A DNA stretch of 64,000 bases. Origin: Usitatibacter palustris (GTDB lineage: Bacteria; Pseudomonadota; Gammaproteobacteria; Burkholderiales; Usitatibacteraceae). The notes under the pieces were generated by a model that was not told the DNA's origin, ran no database searches, and worked only from the letters and a program-made list of their open reading frames with translations. Shown piece after piece: positions 50,402 to 58,531 of this stretch. The DNA lies in contig NZ_CP053073.1 of the NCBI RefSeq assembly GCF_013003985.1, positions 2,666,001-2,730,000 on the forward strand, in the 5' to 3' direction. The stretch's first letter is position 1. Each line of letters starts with the position of its first letter. The position numbers and the translations under genes are program-made.

Positions 50402-52143
50402 GGCCCCGAGATGTTGAACTGCAGCGCCGCGAGCCGGGCATAGAGCCCGTTGTCGTTGACGAGAGACGCGTGCGTCCCCGTCGCCACCGCGTGACCGTGG
50501 TCCATGACCACGATGCGATGCGCCGATTGTACCGTGGCCAGTCGGTGCGCGATGATCAGCGTGGTGCGCCCGCGCATCAGCCGCTCGAGGGCGAGCTGCA
50601 CCGCCTTCTCGCTCTCGGCGTCGAGCGCGCTCGTGGCCTCGTCGAGGAGCAGCACCGCGCGGTCGGCAAGGATCGCGCGCGCAATGGCCACGCGCTGGCG
50701 CTGGCCACCGGAAAGTTTTACACCGCGCTCGCCCAGCCCCGATTGCAGCCCGCCGGGAAGACGCTCGACGAAGTCGAGCGCGTACGCCGCCTCGAGCGCG
50801 GCCCGCACTTCGTCGTCGCTCGCCCCGGGCCGGCCGTAGCGCACGTTCTCCGCGACGCTCGTCGCGAAGATCACCGGATCCTGCGAGACGATCGCGATCC
50901 GGCTGCGGAGCTCGCGCGGATCGACCTCGCGCGCGTCCACGCCGTCGATCATCACGCGTCCCGAAGACGGATCGTAGAAGCGCAGGAGAAGCTGGAAGAC
51001 CGTGGTCTTGCCCGCGCCCGAAGGCCCGACAAGTGCCACGACCTCGCCCGGTTCGATCGCGAGCGACAAATGCTCGATCGCCTTCGCATCGGGGCGCGAC
51101 GGATACGAAAAGCTCACGTCCTCGAGGGCCACGCGTCCGAGCGGCGGCTGCGGCAGGTGGCGCGGCTGCGCGGGCGCAACGATTGACGAGCGTGTCGCGA
51201 GGAGCTCGAGCAAGCGCTCGGAAGCGCCCGCGGCGCGGAGGATCTCGCCGTACACCTCGGCCAGAACGAACGTGGCGTTCGCGACGATCACCGCATAGAA
51301 GATGAAGGCCGTGAGGCTGCCCGAGGTGAGCTGCCCGTCGAAGACATCGTGCGCGCCGACCCAGAGCAGCAGGCCCACCGCGCCGAAGGCGAGCACGATC
51401 ACGGCCGAGATGAGCAATGCGAGATAGCCCGAGCGCTCGATGGATGTCTGGAAGACCCTTTCGACGAGCGCCGTGAAGCCGCCGACTTCCGCCTCCTCGT
51501 GCGCGTAGGCCTGCACGGTGCGGATCTCGTGGATCGTCTCGTCCACGTGGCTCGTCACGTCGGCCACGCGGTCCTGCACCGCGCGCGAGAGCTTGCGAAG
51601 CCGGATGCCGATGAGCCCGATGGGCAGCAGCACGACCGGCATGCACGCGAGGGCGAGCACCGAGAGCTTCACGCTGGTCACGAAAAGCATCACCACGCAG
51701 CCGAGCAGCGTCACGAGCATCCGCAACGCATACAGGAACGTGCCGCCCATCACCGCCTCGACGAGCGTGACGTCGTTGGTCACGCGCGAGGCGACCTCAC
51801 CGGTGCGGGTCTCTTCATAGAACGCGGGCGAAAGGGTCACGAGGTGTTCGTAGACCTTGCGGCGCAAGTCCGCGGTGAAGCGCGCGCCCACCCAGTAGAC
51901 GTTGTAGACGCGGATCCACGTCACGACGCCCAGGAACACGATCAGCGCGGCGAGCATCGCGAGCGCCCGGTCGAGGAACGCTTCGCCGCCGCGCACGAAG
52001 CCCTCGTCGATCACGAACTTGAGGCCCTGGCCCATCACCAGGACCATCGCCGCGGAAATCAGGATCGCGACGACCGCGACCGCGATGCGCCGCCGATATG
52101 GGAGGAGGAGCCGGAAGAGCGGCGCGAGCCGCCACACCGCCAC
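50398..52143 (-). CDS. MsbA-like ABC exporter (fused permease and ATPase)
   Basis: About 581 aa. Six transmembrane helices in residues 15-300 and a nucleotide-binding domain with Walker A GPSGAGKTT, signature LSGGQRQR and Walker B VLLLDEATSALD. Such half-transporters dimerise and export lipids or drugs. The start is uncertain: GTG at 52143 or 52137 just after the stop of the upstream gene is used; a GTG at 52248 would make a 98-bp overlap. It lies between an AsmA-like gene and a peptidase gene in the same transcript, which fits lipid or envelope transport. Confidence 0.88.
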   Translation of the reverse strand: MAVWRLAPLFRLLLPYRRRIAVAVVAILISAAMVLVMGQGLKFVIDEGFVRGGEAFLDRALAMLAALIVFLGVVTWIRVYNVYWVGARFTADLRRKVYEHLVTLSPAFYEETRTGEVASRVTNDVTLVEAVMGGTFLYALRMLVTLLGCVVMLFVTSVKLSVLALACMPVVLLPIGLIGIRLRKLSRAVQDRVADVTSHVDETIHEIRTVQAYAHEEAEVGGFTALVERVFQTSIERSGYLALLISAVIVLAFGAVGLLLWVGAHDVFDGQLTSGSLTAFIFYAVIVANATFVLAEVYGEILRAAGASERLLELLATRSSIVAPAQPRHLPQPPLGRVALEDVSFSYPSRPDAKAIEHLSLAIEPGEVVALVGPSGAGKTTVFQLLLRFYDPSSGRVMIDGVDAREVDPRELRSRIAIVSQDPVIFATSVAENVRYGRPGASDDEVRAALEAAYALDFVERLPGGLQSGLGERGVKLSGGQRQRVAIARAILADRAVLLLDEATSALDAESEKAVQLALERLMRGRTTLIIAHRLATVQSAHRIVVMDHGHAVATGTHASLVNDNGLYARLAALQFNISGP

Positions 52144-52150
52144 GGGCGGC

Positions 52151-55045
52151 TTAGCCGCCGCGGCGGATGCTGGGCTTGGCGACGGTGCCCGAGACCACGA
52201 AGGCACCGCGATCCTGCGCGACGTTCGAGCGGATCTCCAGCGAGACACGGCCCGACAGACCGCTCTTCGGGTCGATGTCCACGTTGCCGTTGCCGCGAAG
52301 CACGCCCCCGAGGAGCGCGATCGAGCGGAACGACGTGCGGTGCTCGGCCGTGCCGAACTCGCCCGTCATCTCCGCGAACTTGGTCACGCCGGCGCGCTGG
52401 CCCGCCGCGTCCGACTGCATCACGGCGACGAGGTCCACGTTGCTGATCGAACCCTCGGCGAGCTTGAACTTGCCCTGCGCGCGCGTGTTGGAGAAGAGCG
52501 TGTCGAGCGACGGGCCCTCGGCGGCGATGCTGAAATTGCCGTCGAGCTTGCCCGTGACCGAGATCTCCTTGGTGAGCGGGCTCACGAGCTGCTCGGCGCG
52601 CACCTTCAGGAGGGAGAGGTCCGAGTCGAGCTTGACGCCGTTGGTCCAGTTGACGCGCAAGGTGCCGTTGACCTTGCCTTCCATCGTGTCCGCCTCGAAC
52701 TCCGGCACGACGAGCTCCTTGCTCGTGAGCGAGCCCTTGAGCTTCACCTCGCTCACGGGAATCGGCGCGCCGGCCGGGAGCTCCCAGAAGCGCGCGTAGA
52801 AATCGACTTCCAGGGCCTTGTCGATGGGCTTCAGGCCCAGCGTCCATTTGCCGCCGCCACCCGTGATGAATGCCGAGCGCAGGGCGCCTTCCTTGTTGAA
52901 CGTGAGGGTGGCGTCGAACACATCGAGCGCGGGCTTCACTTCCATCTTCACGCCCTTGAGCTTGATCGAGCCGACCTCGGCGGCCGCGGCCTTGCCCTCG
53001 ACATCGCCCCACTTGAGGATGCGGCGCACGGCTTCCTCGGTGAGCGTCACGCCCTCGAGCTCGATCGAACTGATGAGCAACTTGTCGCCGCCGAGCAGCG
53101 CGTTGATGTCGAGATACACGCGCCCATGCGTGGACTTCGCGTCGAAGGCCTTGCCCACGGCCATGCCCTCGATCTTCAGGTGCGGCGAGGGAATCAGCGA
53201 GAACTTGAGCGAGGAAATCTGCACGTCGTCGTGCAGCCAGCCGCCCAGGCCCTTCTCGATCTTGGTGGCGTACGCCCGCAGCGGAATCACGTGGAGGGCG
53301 GCGACGCCGACCACGACGATGATCAGCAGGCCCCAGAAAGCGGTCTTGAGGAAATTCCCGCGGCGGCGCGGACGGCGGCGAACGGGCGAGGCTTCAGGGG
53401 CATCCTCGTCGCGTTCGACCTTCGTGCGCAGGACGTCGGCGATTTCCTTCGCCTTGCGGGCCTGCTCGGCGCGCAGGCGGTCGTCCTCGTCGCGCTCGGC
53501 CTGGGCCTTGGCGGTCATGTAGGCCTTGGCCTGCGCCTTGCCTTCGATCTCGGCGCGCTTGCTCATGTCGCCTTCGATCTCGGCCTGCACCTTCGCGCGC
53601 GTGTCTTCCTCGATCGTCTCGCGGGCACGCGACTCGACCTTCGCGCGCATCTCCGCTTCCTCGCGGGCACGGCGCTCGGTATCGATCCGGGCGGCGAGCT
53701 CCTTTTCGCGGCGCTCGCTCTCCTCGGCTTCCACCATCGCGCGCGCTTCGGCTTCGATCTTCGCGCGGCGCTCGACCTCGAGGCGCTTCGCGGCTTCCTC
53801 GCGTTCGCGTCCGGCGGCTTCCGCATCCTCGCGGGCCCGCGCTTCGGCGCGGCGCAGGCGATCGGCTTCGGCTTCGGACTTGATGCGCGACTCGTCGGCG
53901 GCGCGGCGCAGGCGGTCGGCCTCCGCTTCGGCCCGCGCGCGGGCTTCGGATTCCTGGCGAGCACGCGCTTCGGCGTCGGCGGCGCGCTTCGCTTCCATGT
54001 CGGCGCGATCGCGCTGCTGTTTTTCGGCGACGACGCGCGCGGCCATCTCGGCCTGCTGGAGCTGCTGGCGCTCTTCCTGGAGGCGCTCCTCGAGCTCAGC
54101 CCTGGCCGCGAGCTTGGCCTCGGCCATGATCTGCGTCTGCATCTCGGCACGCGCTTCGGCGGCAATCTCGTTGCGCAGCAGCGCCTCCATCTCGGAGCGG
54201 ATGCGCGCTTCGATCTCGTCCTTGAGGCGGGCCTTGAGTTCCTTCTCGGCGCCGGCGGCTTCGACCGCCTGCTTCTTCGCGGCCGCTTCAGCTTCGGCAC
54301 GCGCCTTGGCGAGCGCCGCGGCCTCGGCTTCGGCCTTCGCGCGGGCTTCCGCGAGCGCCTTCGCTTCGGCTTCGGCCTTCGCGCGCAGCTCGCCCAGCCT
54401 GCGGCCCTCGGCCTCTTCCTTCGCCTTCTGTTCGGCGGTGAGCTTTTCCTTGTGCGCGGCGATCGCGGCGTTGCGCAAGGCTTCCTCGCGCACCTGCTGT
54501 TCCACCTGCGCTTTCGCCTTCTCGGACGCTTCCTTCGCCTTGCGCGCCTGTTCCATCGCGCGCTGCTCGGCTTCGGCCTTGGCGCGCGCATCGGCTTCGA
54601 GCTTCGCGCGCGATTCGGCTTCCGCCTTCGCCTTCGCACGCGCAGCGATCTGCGCCTGCTCCATGTTCTTCTTCTGGTTGTCGCGCGCGTCCTGCTGGCG
54701 GGCGAGCTCGCTGATGTCGCCGGCCGCGGAAGCCACCACGCGCTGCGTCGAGGCCGGGAGCTTGCCCGGCGCCGTGAAATCGAAATCGTCGCCTTCGCTG
54801 GCGAACGGATCAGACTCTTCCTTGCGCGTCTCGAAGACGCGCGAGAAGCCATCCTTGATGAGGGTATTGAGGGCCTTCTCCAGGACGGGCTTGTCCAGGT
54901 CGGCCTTCTCCATGATCTGCTCGAAATTCGACTTGCCGTCGATGAGCTTGAGGACCTTCATCAGGTCCTTGGAAAGCGAGGCCGACTTCTGGTTGACCTG
55001 CGTGATGCCCTTCGCGGTCTTGGTGAAAACGGTCTTCCGATCCAT
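52151..55045 (-). CDS. chimeric membrane protein: wHTH-like domain, very long charged helix, one span, AsmA-like domain
   Basis: 964 aa. Residues 1-75 (KTAKGITQVNQKSASLSKDL, VLKLIDGKSNFEQIM) look like the small winged-helix module seen at the N-terminus of some betaproteobacterial regulators. Residues about 120-545 are Ala/Glu/Lys/Arg-rich with almost no Pro or Gly, a TolA-like long helix or coiled coil. One transmembrane segment at about 567-588 (LKTAFWGLLIIVVVGVAALHV), then an AsmA-like periplasmic domain (about 590-960, with KFSLIPSPHLKIEGMAVG and LRGNGNVDIDPKSG). AsmA-like proteins help move phospholipids to the outer membrane. First gene of a six-gene minus-strand unit. Confidence 0.85.
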   Translation of the reverse strand: MDRKTVFTKTAKGITQVNQKSASLSKDLMKVLKLIDGKSNFEQIMEKADLDKPVLEKALNTLIKDGFSRVFETRKEESDPFASEGDDFDFTAPGKLPASTQRVVASAAGDISELARQQDARDNQKKNMEQAQIAARAKAKAEAESRAKLEADARAKAEAEQRAMEQARKAKEASEKAKAQVEQQVREEALRNAAIAAHKEKLTAEQKAKEEAEGRRLGELRAKAEAEAKALAEARAKAEAEAAALAKARAEAEAAAKKQAVEAAGAEKELKARLKDEIEARIRSEMEALLRNEIAAEARAEMQTQIMAEAKLAARAELEERLQEERQQLQQAEMAARVVAEKQQRDRADMEAKRAADAEARARQESEARARAEAEADRLRRAADESRIKSEAEADRLRRAEARAREDAEAAGREREEAAKRLEVERRAKIEAEARAMVEAEESERREKELAARIDTERRAREEAEMRAKVESRARETIEEDTRAKVQAEIEGDMSKRAEIEGKAQAKAYMTAKAQAERDEDDRLRAEQARKAKEIADVLRTKVERDEDAPEASPVRRRPRRRGNFLKTAFWGLLIIVVVGVAALHVIPLRAYATKIEKGLGGWLHDDVQISSLKFSLIPSPHLKIEGMAVGKAFDAKSTHGRVYLDINALLGGDKLLISSIELEGVTLTEEAVRRILKWGDVEGKAAAAEVGSIKLKGVKMEVKPALDVFDATLTFNKEGALRSAFITGGGGKWTLGLKPIDKALEVDFYARFWELPAGAPIPVSEVKLKGSLTSKELVVPEFEADTMEGKVNGTLRVNWTNGVKLDSDLSLLKVRAEQLVSPLTKEISVTGKLDGNFSIAAEGPSLDTLFSNTRAQGKFKLAEGSISNVDLVAVMQSDAAGQRAGVTKFAEMTGEFGTAEHRTSFRSIALLGGVLRGNGNVDIDPKSGLSGRVSLEIRSNVAQDRGAFVVSGTVAKPSIRRGG

Positions 55046-55229
55046 CGATTCCCCGCGTATTTTTTCTTCCCCGGAGATGGGGCTTCGGCCAGCCAGTAAT
55101 TTCTTCCTAATAATGGCATGAATTCAGGATGTTGGAAAAGGCGAGGAACCCCTTTGTCGTCCCATTGCCTGACTTGCGCGTTAGGTGTGCAGGTTTATCG
55201 TGTCCCGATCCATGAAAGGCCCTGAAACC

Positions 55230-57095
55230 ATGCGCCATTTCACCTCCCTGCTCTTTGCGTTGGCCCTCCCGTGGGTCGCGCTCGCCCAGGTCGCGGAGCC
55301 TCCGGGCCGCGTCGGCCGCGTTTCCTGGACCCAGGGCGAGGTCGCCCTGTTCAACGATCCCGAGCGCGACTGGGAGAAGGCCTATATCAACTCCCCGCTC
55401 ACTTCCGAGAACTCGCTGTGGACGGAAGCCGCCGCGCGCGCCGAGGTGCGCATCGGTTCCACGGCGCTGCGCCTCGAGGAATACACGCAGCTCGACATCC
55501 GCCGCCTCGACGACGAGCAGTTGGTCGCCCACGTCGTGCGTGGCGCGCTCGCGGTTCGCATCCGGCACTTCGAGCAGGGCGAGCGCTATGTAGTCTCCAC
55601 GCCCTTCGCTCGCTTCCACCTGCTGGGCAACGGCCGCTATCGCATCGATACGGATGAAGTCACCGAGGCTTCGCGCCTCACGGTGTTCGCCGGTACCGCG
55701 CAGCTCGAAACGAGCGGGCGCCGCATCGGCGTGCGCGAAGGCGAAGCGGTCTTCGTGCAGTCCGACAGCGGGCAGTTCGATTTCCAGCGCGCGGAACCCT
55801 CGCCCTTCGACGACTGGTCGCTGGGCCGCGACGAGCGCGTCCAGGATCGCGAGACCTCGCAATACGTTTCGCCGCGCATGACGGGCTACGAGGATCTCGA
55901 GCGCTTCGGCGCGTGGTCGCAGGAGCCTGACTACGGCGCGGTCTGGTATCCGTCGAATGTCGGCGTGGACTACGTTCCGTATCGCAACGGCAACTGGGTG
56001 TACGCGCGTCCGTGGGGCTGGACGTGGGTGGACCAGGCGCCGTGGGGCTACGCGCCGTTCCACTACGGACGCTGGGCCTACATCAATCATCGCTGGGGCT
56101 GGTGCCCGGGCGGCTATGTCGCGCGTCCCGTGTGGGCGCCTGCACTCGTGGGCTGGGTCGGAACGCCGGGCTGGAGCGTGTCGGTCGGTTCGGCTCACGC
56201 GCCGGTCGTGGGCTGGTATCCGCTCTCGCCGCGCGATCGCTATCGCCCCTGGTACAACAGCAACCCGCGCTACATCGATCGCGTGAACAACCACGGCCGT
56301 CCCAACGACCGCGAGCGGCCGGGCTGGCGTCCGCGCGAGGACGATCGCACGACGCGAGATCGCGGAACGACGATCGTATTGCGCGAAGGCTTCGTGAACC
56401 AGCGGCCGGTTTCCAGTTCGCAGGTCGCGGTGTCGGGTGAAATCGCCGCGGCGCAACCGGTGACGTCAGGTGCGACAGTGTTGCCGAGCCGTCGCGAAGC
56501 GATGGTGCGTAAGCCGCTGCATGTCGGGCCTGCGCCCACTGCTGCTCCGGGGCCTGTTGGCGGCGAAGCGGCCGTCCGTCCCGAAGGCTCGCGTGCGGCA
56601 CGCTCGCCGGTCCCGCGCAGCCCGACGCCTCCGGCATCGACGTCGATCACCGAGGTACCCGCGGCGCTTTCGCCGACGCGTCCGACTACCAATGCGCCGA
56701 ACTATCGCGCGCCGGTTGCGGGAACGCCTTCGTCGCCGGAACCGCAGGCGCGTCCGCAAACGAAGCCTCTGCGTGCTGCTCCCACTCCGCCGCAGCCGGG
56801 ATCAGCGTGGCCCGCGCCTGTGCAAGGTGCGCCCGCGGCAACTCCCGCGCCGTCAGCGCGTTCGCGCCAGGTGCCGCAGCAGCAGCAACCCGCGGCGATT
56901 CAGGAACGGCCCGCACCTGCGCCGGCACCCGCTCAGGCGCCGCAAGTCATCGAGAAGCCGGTCGCGCGTTCGTCGACGCCGCGTCCGGCCCCGGTCGAGA
57001 AGCCTGACGCGCCTGACAAGCCCGACAAGCCGGACAAACCGGACACGCCAGCGCCAGTGCCGGTGCAGAAGCCGATGCGAGTGCAGCAGCGCTAA
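55230..57095 (+). CDS. FecR-like / DUF6600 Trp- and Pro-rich secreted protein
   Basis: 621 aa. Signal peptide ends PWVALA-QV. Residues about 25-190 form a FecR-type beta domain (GRVSWTQGEVALFND, YVVSTPFARFHLLGNGRYRI). Residues about 215-360 are the Trp/Tyr-rich DUF6600 repeat region (WVYARPWGWTWVDQAPWGYA, HYGRWAYINHRWGWCPGGYV). The C-terminal 240 residues are Pro/Ala-rich with KPDKPDKPD units. The mature protein is likely periplasmic or surface exposed; function unknown. ATG 55230 is preferred to upstream in-frame starts because the signal peptide begins there. Divergent from the AsmA chimera; about 185 bp between starts hold no gene. Confidence 0.85.
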   Translation: MRHFTSLLFALALPWVALAQVAEPPGRVGRVSWTQGEVALFNDPERDWEKAYINSPLTSENSLWTEAAARAEVRIGSTALRLEEYTQLDIRRLDDEQLVAHVVRGALAVRIRHFEQGERYVVSTPFARFHLLGNGRYRIDTDEVTEASRLTVFAGTAQLETSGRRIGVREGEAVFVQSDSGQFDFQRAEPSPFDDWSLGRDERVQDRETSQYVSPRMTGYEDLERFGAWSQEPDYGAVWYPSNVGVDYVPYRNGNWVYARPWGWTWVDQAPWGYAPFHYGRWAYINHRWGWCPGGYVARPVWAPALVGWVGTPGWSVSVGSAHAPVVGWYPLSPRDRYRPWYNSNPRYIDRVNNHGRPNDRERPGWRPREDDRTTRDRGTTIVLREGFVNQRPVSSSQVAVSGEIAAAQPVTSGATVLPSRREAMVRKPLHVGPAPTAAPGPVGGEAAVRPEGSRAARSPVPRSPTPPASTSITEVPAALSPTRPTTNAPNYRAPVAGTPSSPEPQARPQTKPLRAAPTPPQPGSAWPAPVQGAPAATPAPSARSRQVPQQQQPAAIQERPAPAPAPAQAPQVIEKPVARSSTPRPAPVEKPDAPDKPDKPDKPDTPAPVPVQKPMRVQQR

Positions 57096-57099
57096 CACT

Positions 57100-57134
57100 G
57101 TCATCCTGAGGGCCGAAAGGCCCGAAGGACCTCC
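57100..57134 (+). repeat. GTCATCCTGAGG-type palindromic repeat, 3' of the DUF6600 gene
   Basis: Begins 5 bp after the stop codon. GTCATCCTGA is followed by a GGGCC-GAAA-GGCCC hairpin (57110-57123, GNRA-type tetraloop) and then GAAGGACCT. The same ends occur on the minus strand at 6318-6355, also right after a stop codon. Confidence 0.75.
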
Positions 57135-57165
57135 TGAGCTGGCGAAGGATCTGCTTCATCGATTG

Positions 57166-57409
57166 CGACGAGGAAGCCCGTCCCTGTCCGGCCGCCCGTG
57201 CAAGCTGCGTACGCATCACGTCGTGATGCGATGCCCTCGGAAATCGAAAAGATCCCGGCGGCTGCGGAACTCGCGGCCCCAATTAAATCGAGGCGCTGAA
57301 CCCGCCTCGATTCCTTGCACACTCAGACAGTCCTCGCCGAAACCCCGGGATCTTTTCGATTTCCTCGGCTCGCTTGATGGCGTCCGGACAGGGACGGACT
57401 TCCTCGTCG
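57166..57409 (-). repeat. 244-bp nested palindrome C (convergent gap after DUF6600 gene)
   Basis: Same family as element B in the opposite orientation. Outer arms 57166-57191 and 57384-57409 match at 25 of 26. Inner arms 57239-57258 and 57345-57364 are perfect over 20 bp (GGAAATCGAAAAGATCCCGG). On the minus strand it shares with element B the segments CCGGACGCCATCAAGCGAGC, CCCGGGGTTTCGGCGAGGA, TTCCGCAGCCGCCGGGA and CAGCTTGCACGGGCGGCCGG. The centre is unrelated to that of B and contains a 10-bp stem AATCGAGGCG/CGCCTCGATT (57286, 57303). It ends 7 bp before the stop of the convergent thioredoxin gene. No coding potential. Confidence 0.9.
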
Positions 57410-57416
57410 TGAGGCG

Positions 57417-58406
57417 CTACCAGAGTTCGACGACTCGACCCGCTTCACGCTCGCGCTCCGCACGCGCTTGCAGGTAGCGCTGGAAACTCGGCTGCGTCTT
57501 GTACGCGCCGCTCAGCACGTAGTCGAGTGACGAAGCGAGGTGGAAGCGGCGCACGTACCCGTCGATACGGAAGACCTCGTTGCCGTCCGCGTCGTAGAAA
57601 CGCAATGCGGGGCGGAACGAGACATCGGATGACGCGGCAAATTGTGCCTCCGTGAGCTTCACGCCCGTGAAGGTCGTGACAAGCCGAGTGCCCTCGCTGT
57701 CGACGCGAACGGCATTCATGGACTTCAATGCGGCCTGCAGCTCGGGGCGGCGGAACGCGTCGTGCACTTCAGCACACGGGTCGCAGACGCGCGCGTCGAA
57801 CAACACGAGCGTGGGGCGTCCCTTTGCCAGTGCGAGCGGCGCTTCGCGGAAGACGCCGGGCGCGGGGGCGATGGTGCGCTCCTGCGGAGGCGGACGGGCC
57901 GCGAGGTATTGGGCGAGGGTCTCGCCGCCGGGCTTCGCCTTGGCGGCGTAGGCGAGCGCGAGGCGGAAGCGCGGTGGAGGTTGGTAGCCGTTCAGGCGCA
58001 GCGCGACCGCACCTTTCTCGTCGAGAAACAGCAGCGTCGGGGTGAATTGCACGCGCAGGTGGGCGGCGAGGTCCTTTTCGCTGCGCGTGCGGCCGTCGAG
58101 CCATACGGTTTCGCGGTCGCCCCAGAGGTTGAGGGCGATGGGGACGAAGTCGCGGCGCGTGGCATCGGCGATGTCGCGCTGGCTGAAGTTCGCTTCCATG
58201 AGCCGCTTGCAGTACGGGCAGCCGTCCTGGCCGAAGTAGATCATCACGCGCCGGCCCGACGCGGCGGCGTCGCGCACGTCGTCGCGGAAATCGAGGAACG
58301 ATTCGGCGAACCAGCCCGGGATCTCGATCGCGCGCGAGGATTGCGCGGCTGCGGCGGTGCAAAGCAGCAGGCAGAACGCTGCGGCGAGCCGCTTCAGAAG
58401 CACCAT
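57417..58406 (-). CDS. secreted protein with two thioredoxin-like modules
   Basis: 329 aa. Signal peptide ends TAAAAQ. The first module has an active-site-like CPYC (C63-C66) in YFGQDGCPYCKRLM; the second, near residue 200, has CDPC (C208-C211) in VLFDARVCDPCAEV. cis-Pro-like positions (FTPTLLFLD, FRPALRFYD) follow each. It is a periplasmic thiol-disulfide protein with two folds in one chain. The start overlaps the 45-aa gene by 13 bp. Last of the unit starting at 61139. Confidence 0.85.
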   Translation of the reverse strand: MVLLKRLAAAFCLLLCTAAAAQSSRAIEIPGWFAESFLDFRDDVRDAAASGRRVMIYFGQDGCPYCKRLMEANFSQRDIADATRRDFVPIALNLWGDRETVWLDGRTRSEKDLAAHLRVQFTPTLLFLDEKGAVALRLNGYQPPPRFRLALAYAAKAKPGGETLAQYLAARPPPQERTIAPAPGVFREAPLALAKGRPTLVLFDARVCDPCAEVHDAFRRPELQAALKSMNAVRVDSEGTRLVTTFTGVKLTEAQFAASSDVSFRPALRFYDADGNEVFRIDGYVRRFHLASSLDYVLSGAYKTQPSFQRYLQARAEREREAGRVVELW

Positions 58407-58531
58407 TTGAAGCTGATGAAGTACACCATCATCTCGGGCGTGAGGTAGCCCAGGAAGATCAGCCACGACAGCACCGCGAACCCGCACAGCGCGACGAACA
58501 CCAGCATCGCCTGGCGGGTGCGCGCGTTCAT
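58394..58531 (-). CDS. 45-aa single-span membrane protein
   Basis: MNARTRQAMLVFVALCGFAV... with one or two hydrophobic stretches (MLVFVALCGFAVLSWLIFLGY) and a short tail ending SFKWCF. Its ATG overlaps the MFS stop (ATGA) and its end overlaps the thioredoxin start by 13 bp. It may be an accessory of the MFS protein. No family recognised. Confidence 0.65.
   Translation of the reverse strand: MNARTRQAMLVFVALCGFAVLSWLIFLGYLTPEMMVYFISFKWCF

Noticed and set aside
48122..51646. Single 1174-aa protein joining S9 peptidase and upstream frame
   Set aside because: The upstream part is an out-of-frame reading of the ABC exporter gene; the signal peptide fixes the S9 start at 50401.
52019..55099. Long plus-strand open frame (about 1000 codons) opposite the AsmA chimera
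   Set aside because: It is the antisense of a GC-rich, low-complexity helix; composition is Leu/Gly/Arg/Phe repeats with no domain, and no ribosome site precedes it.
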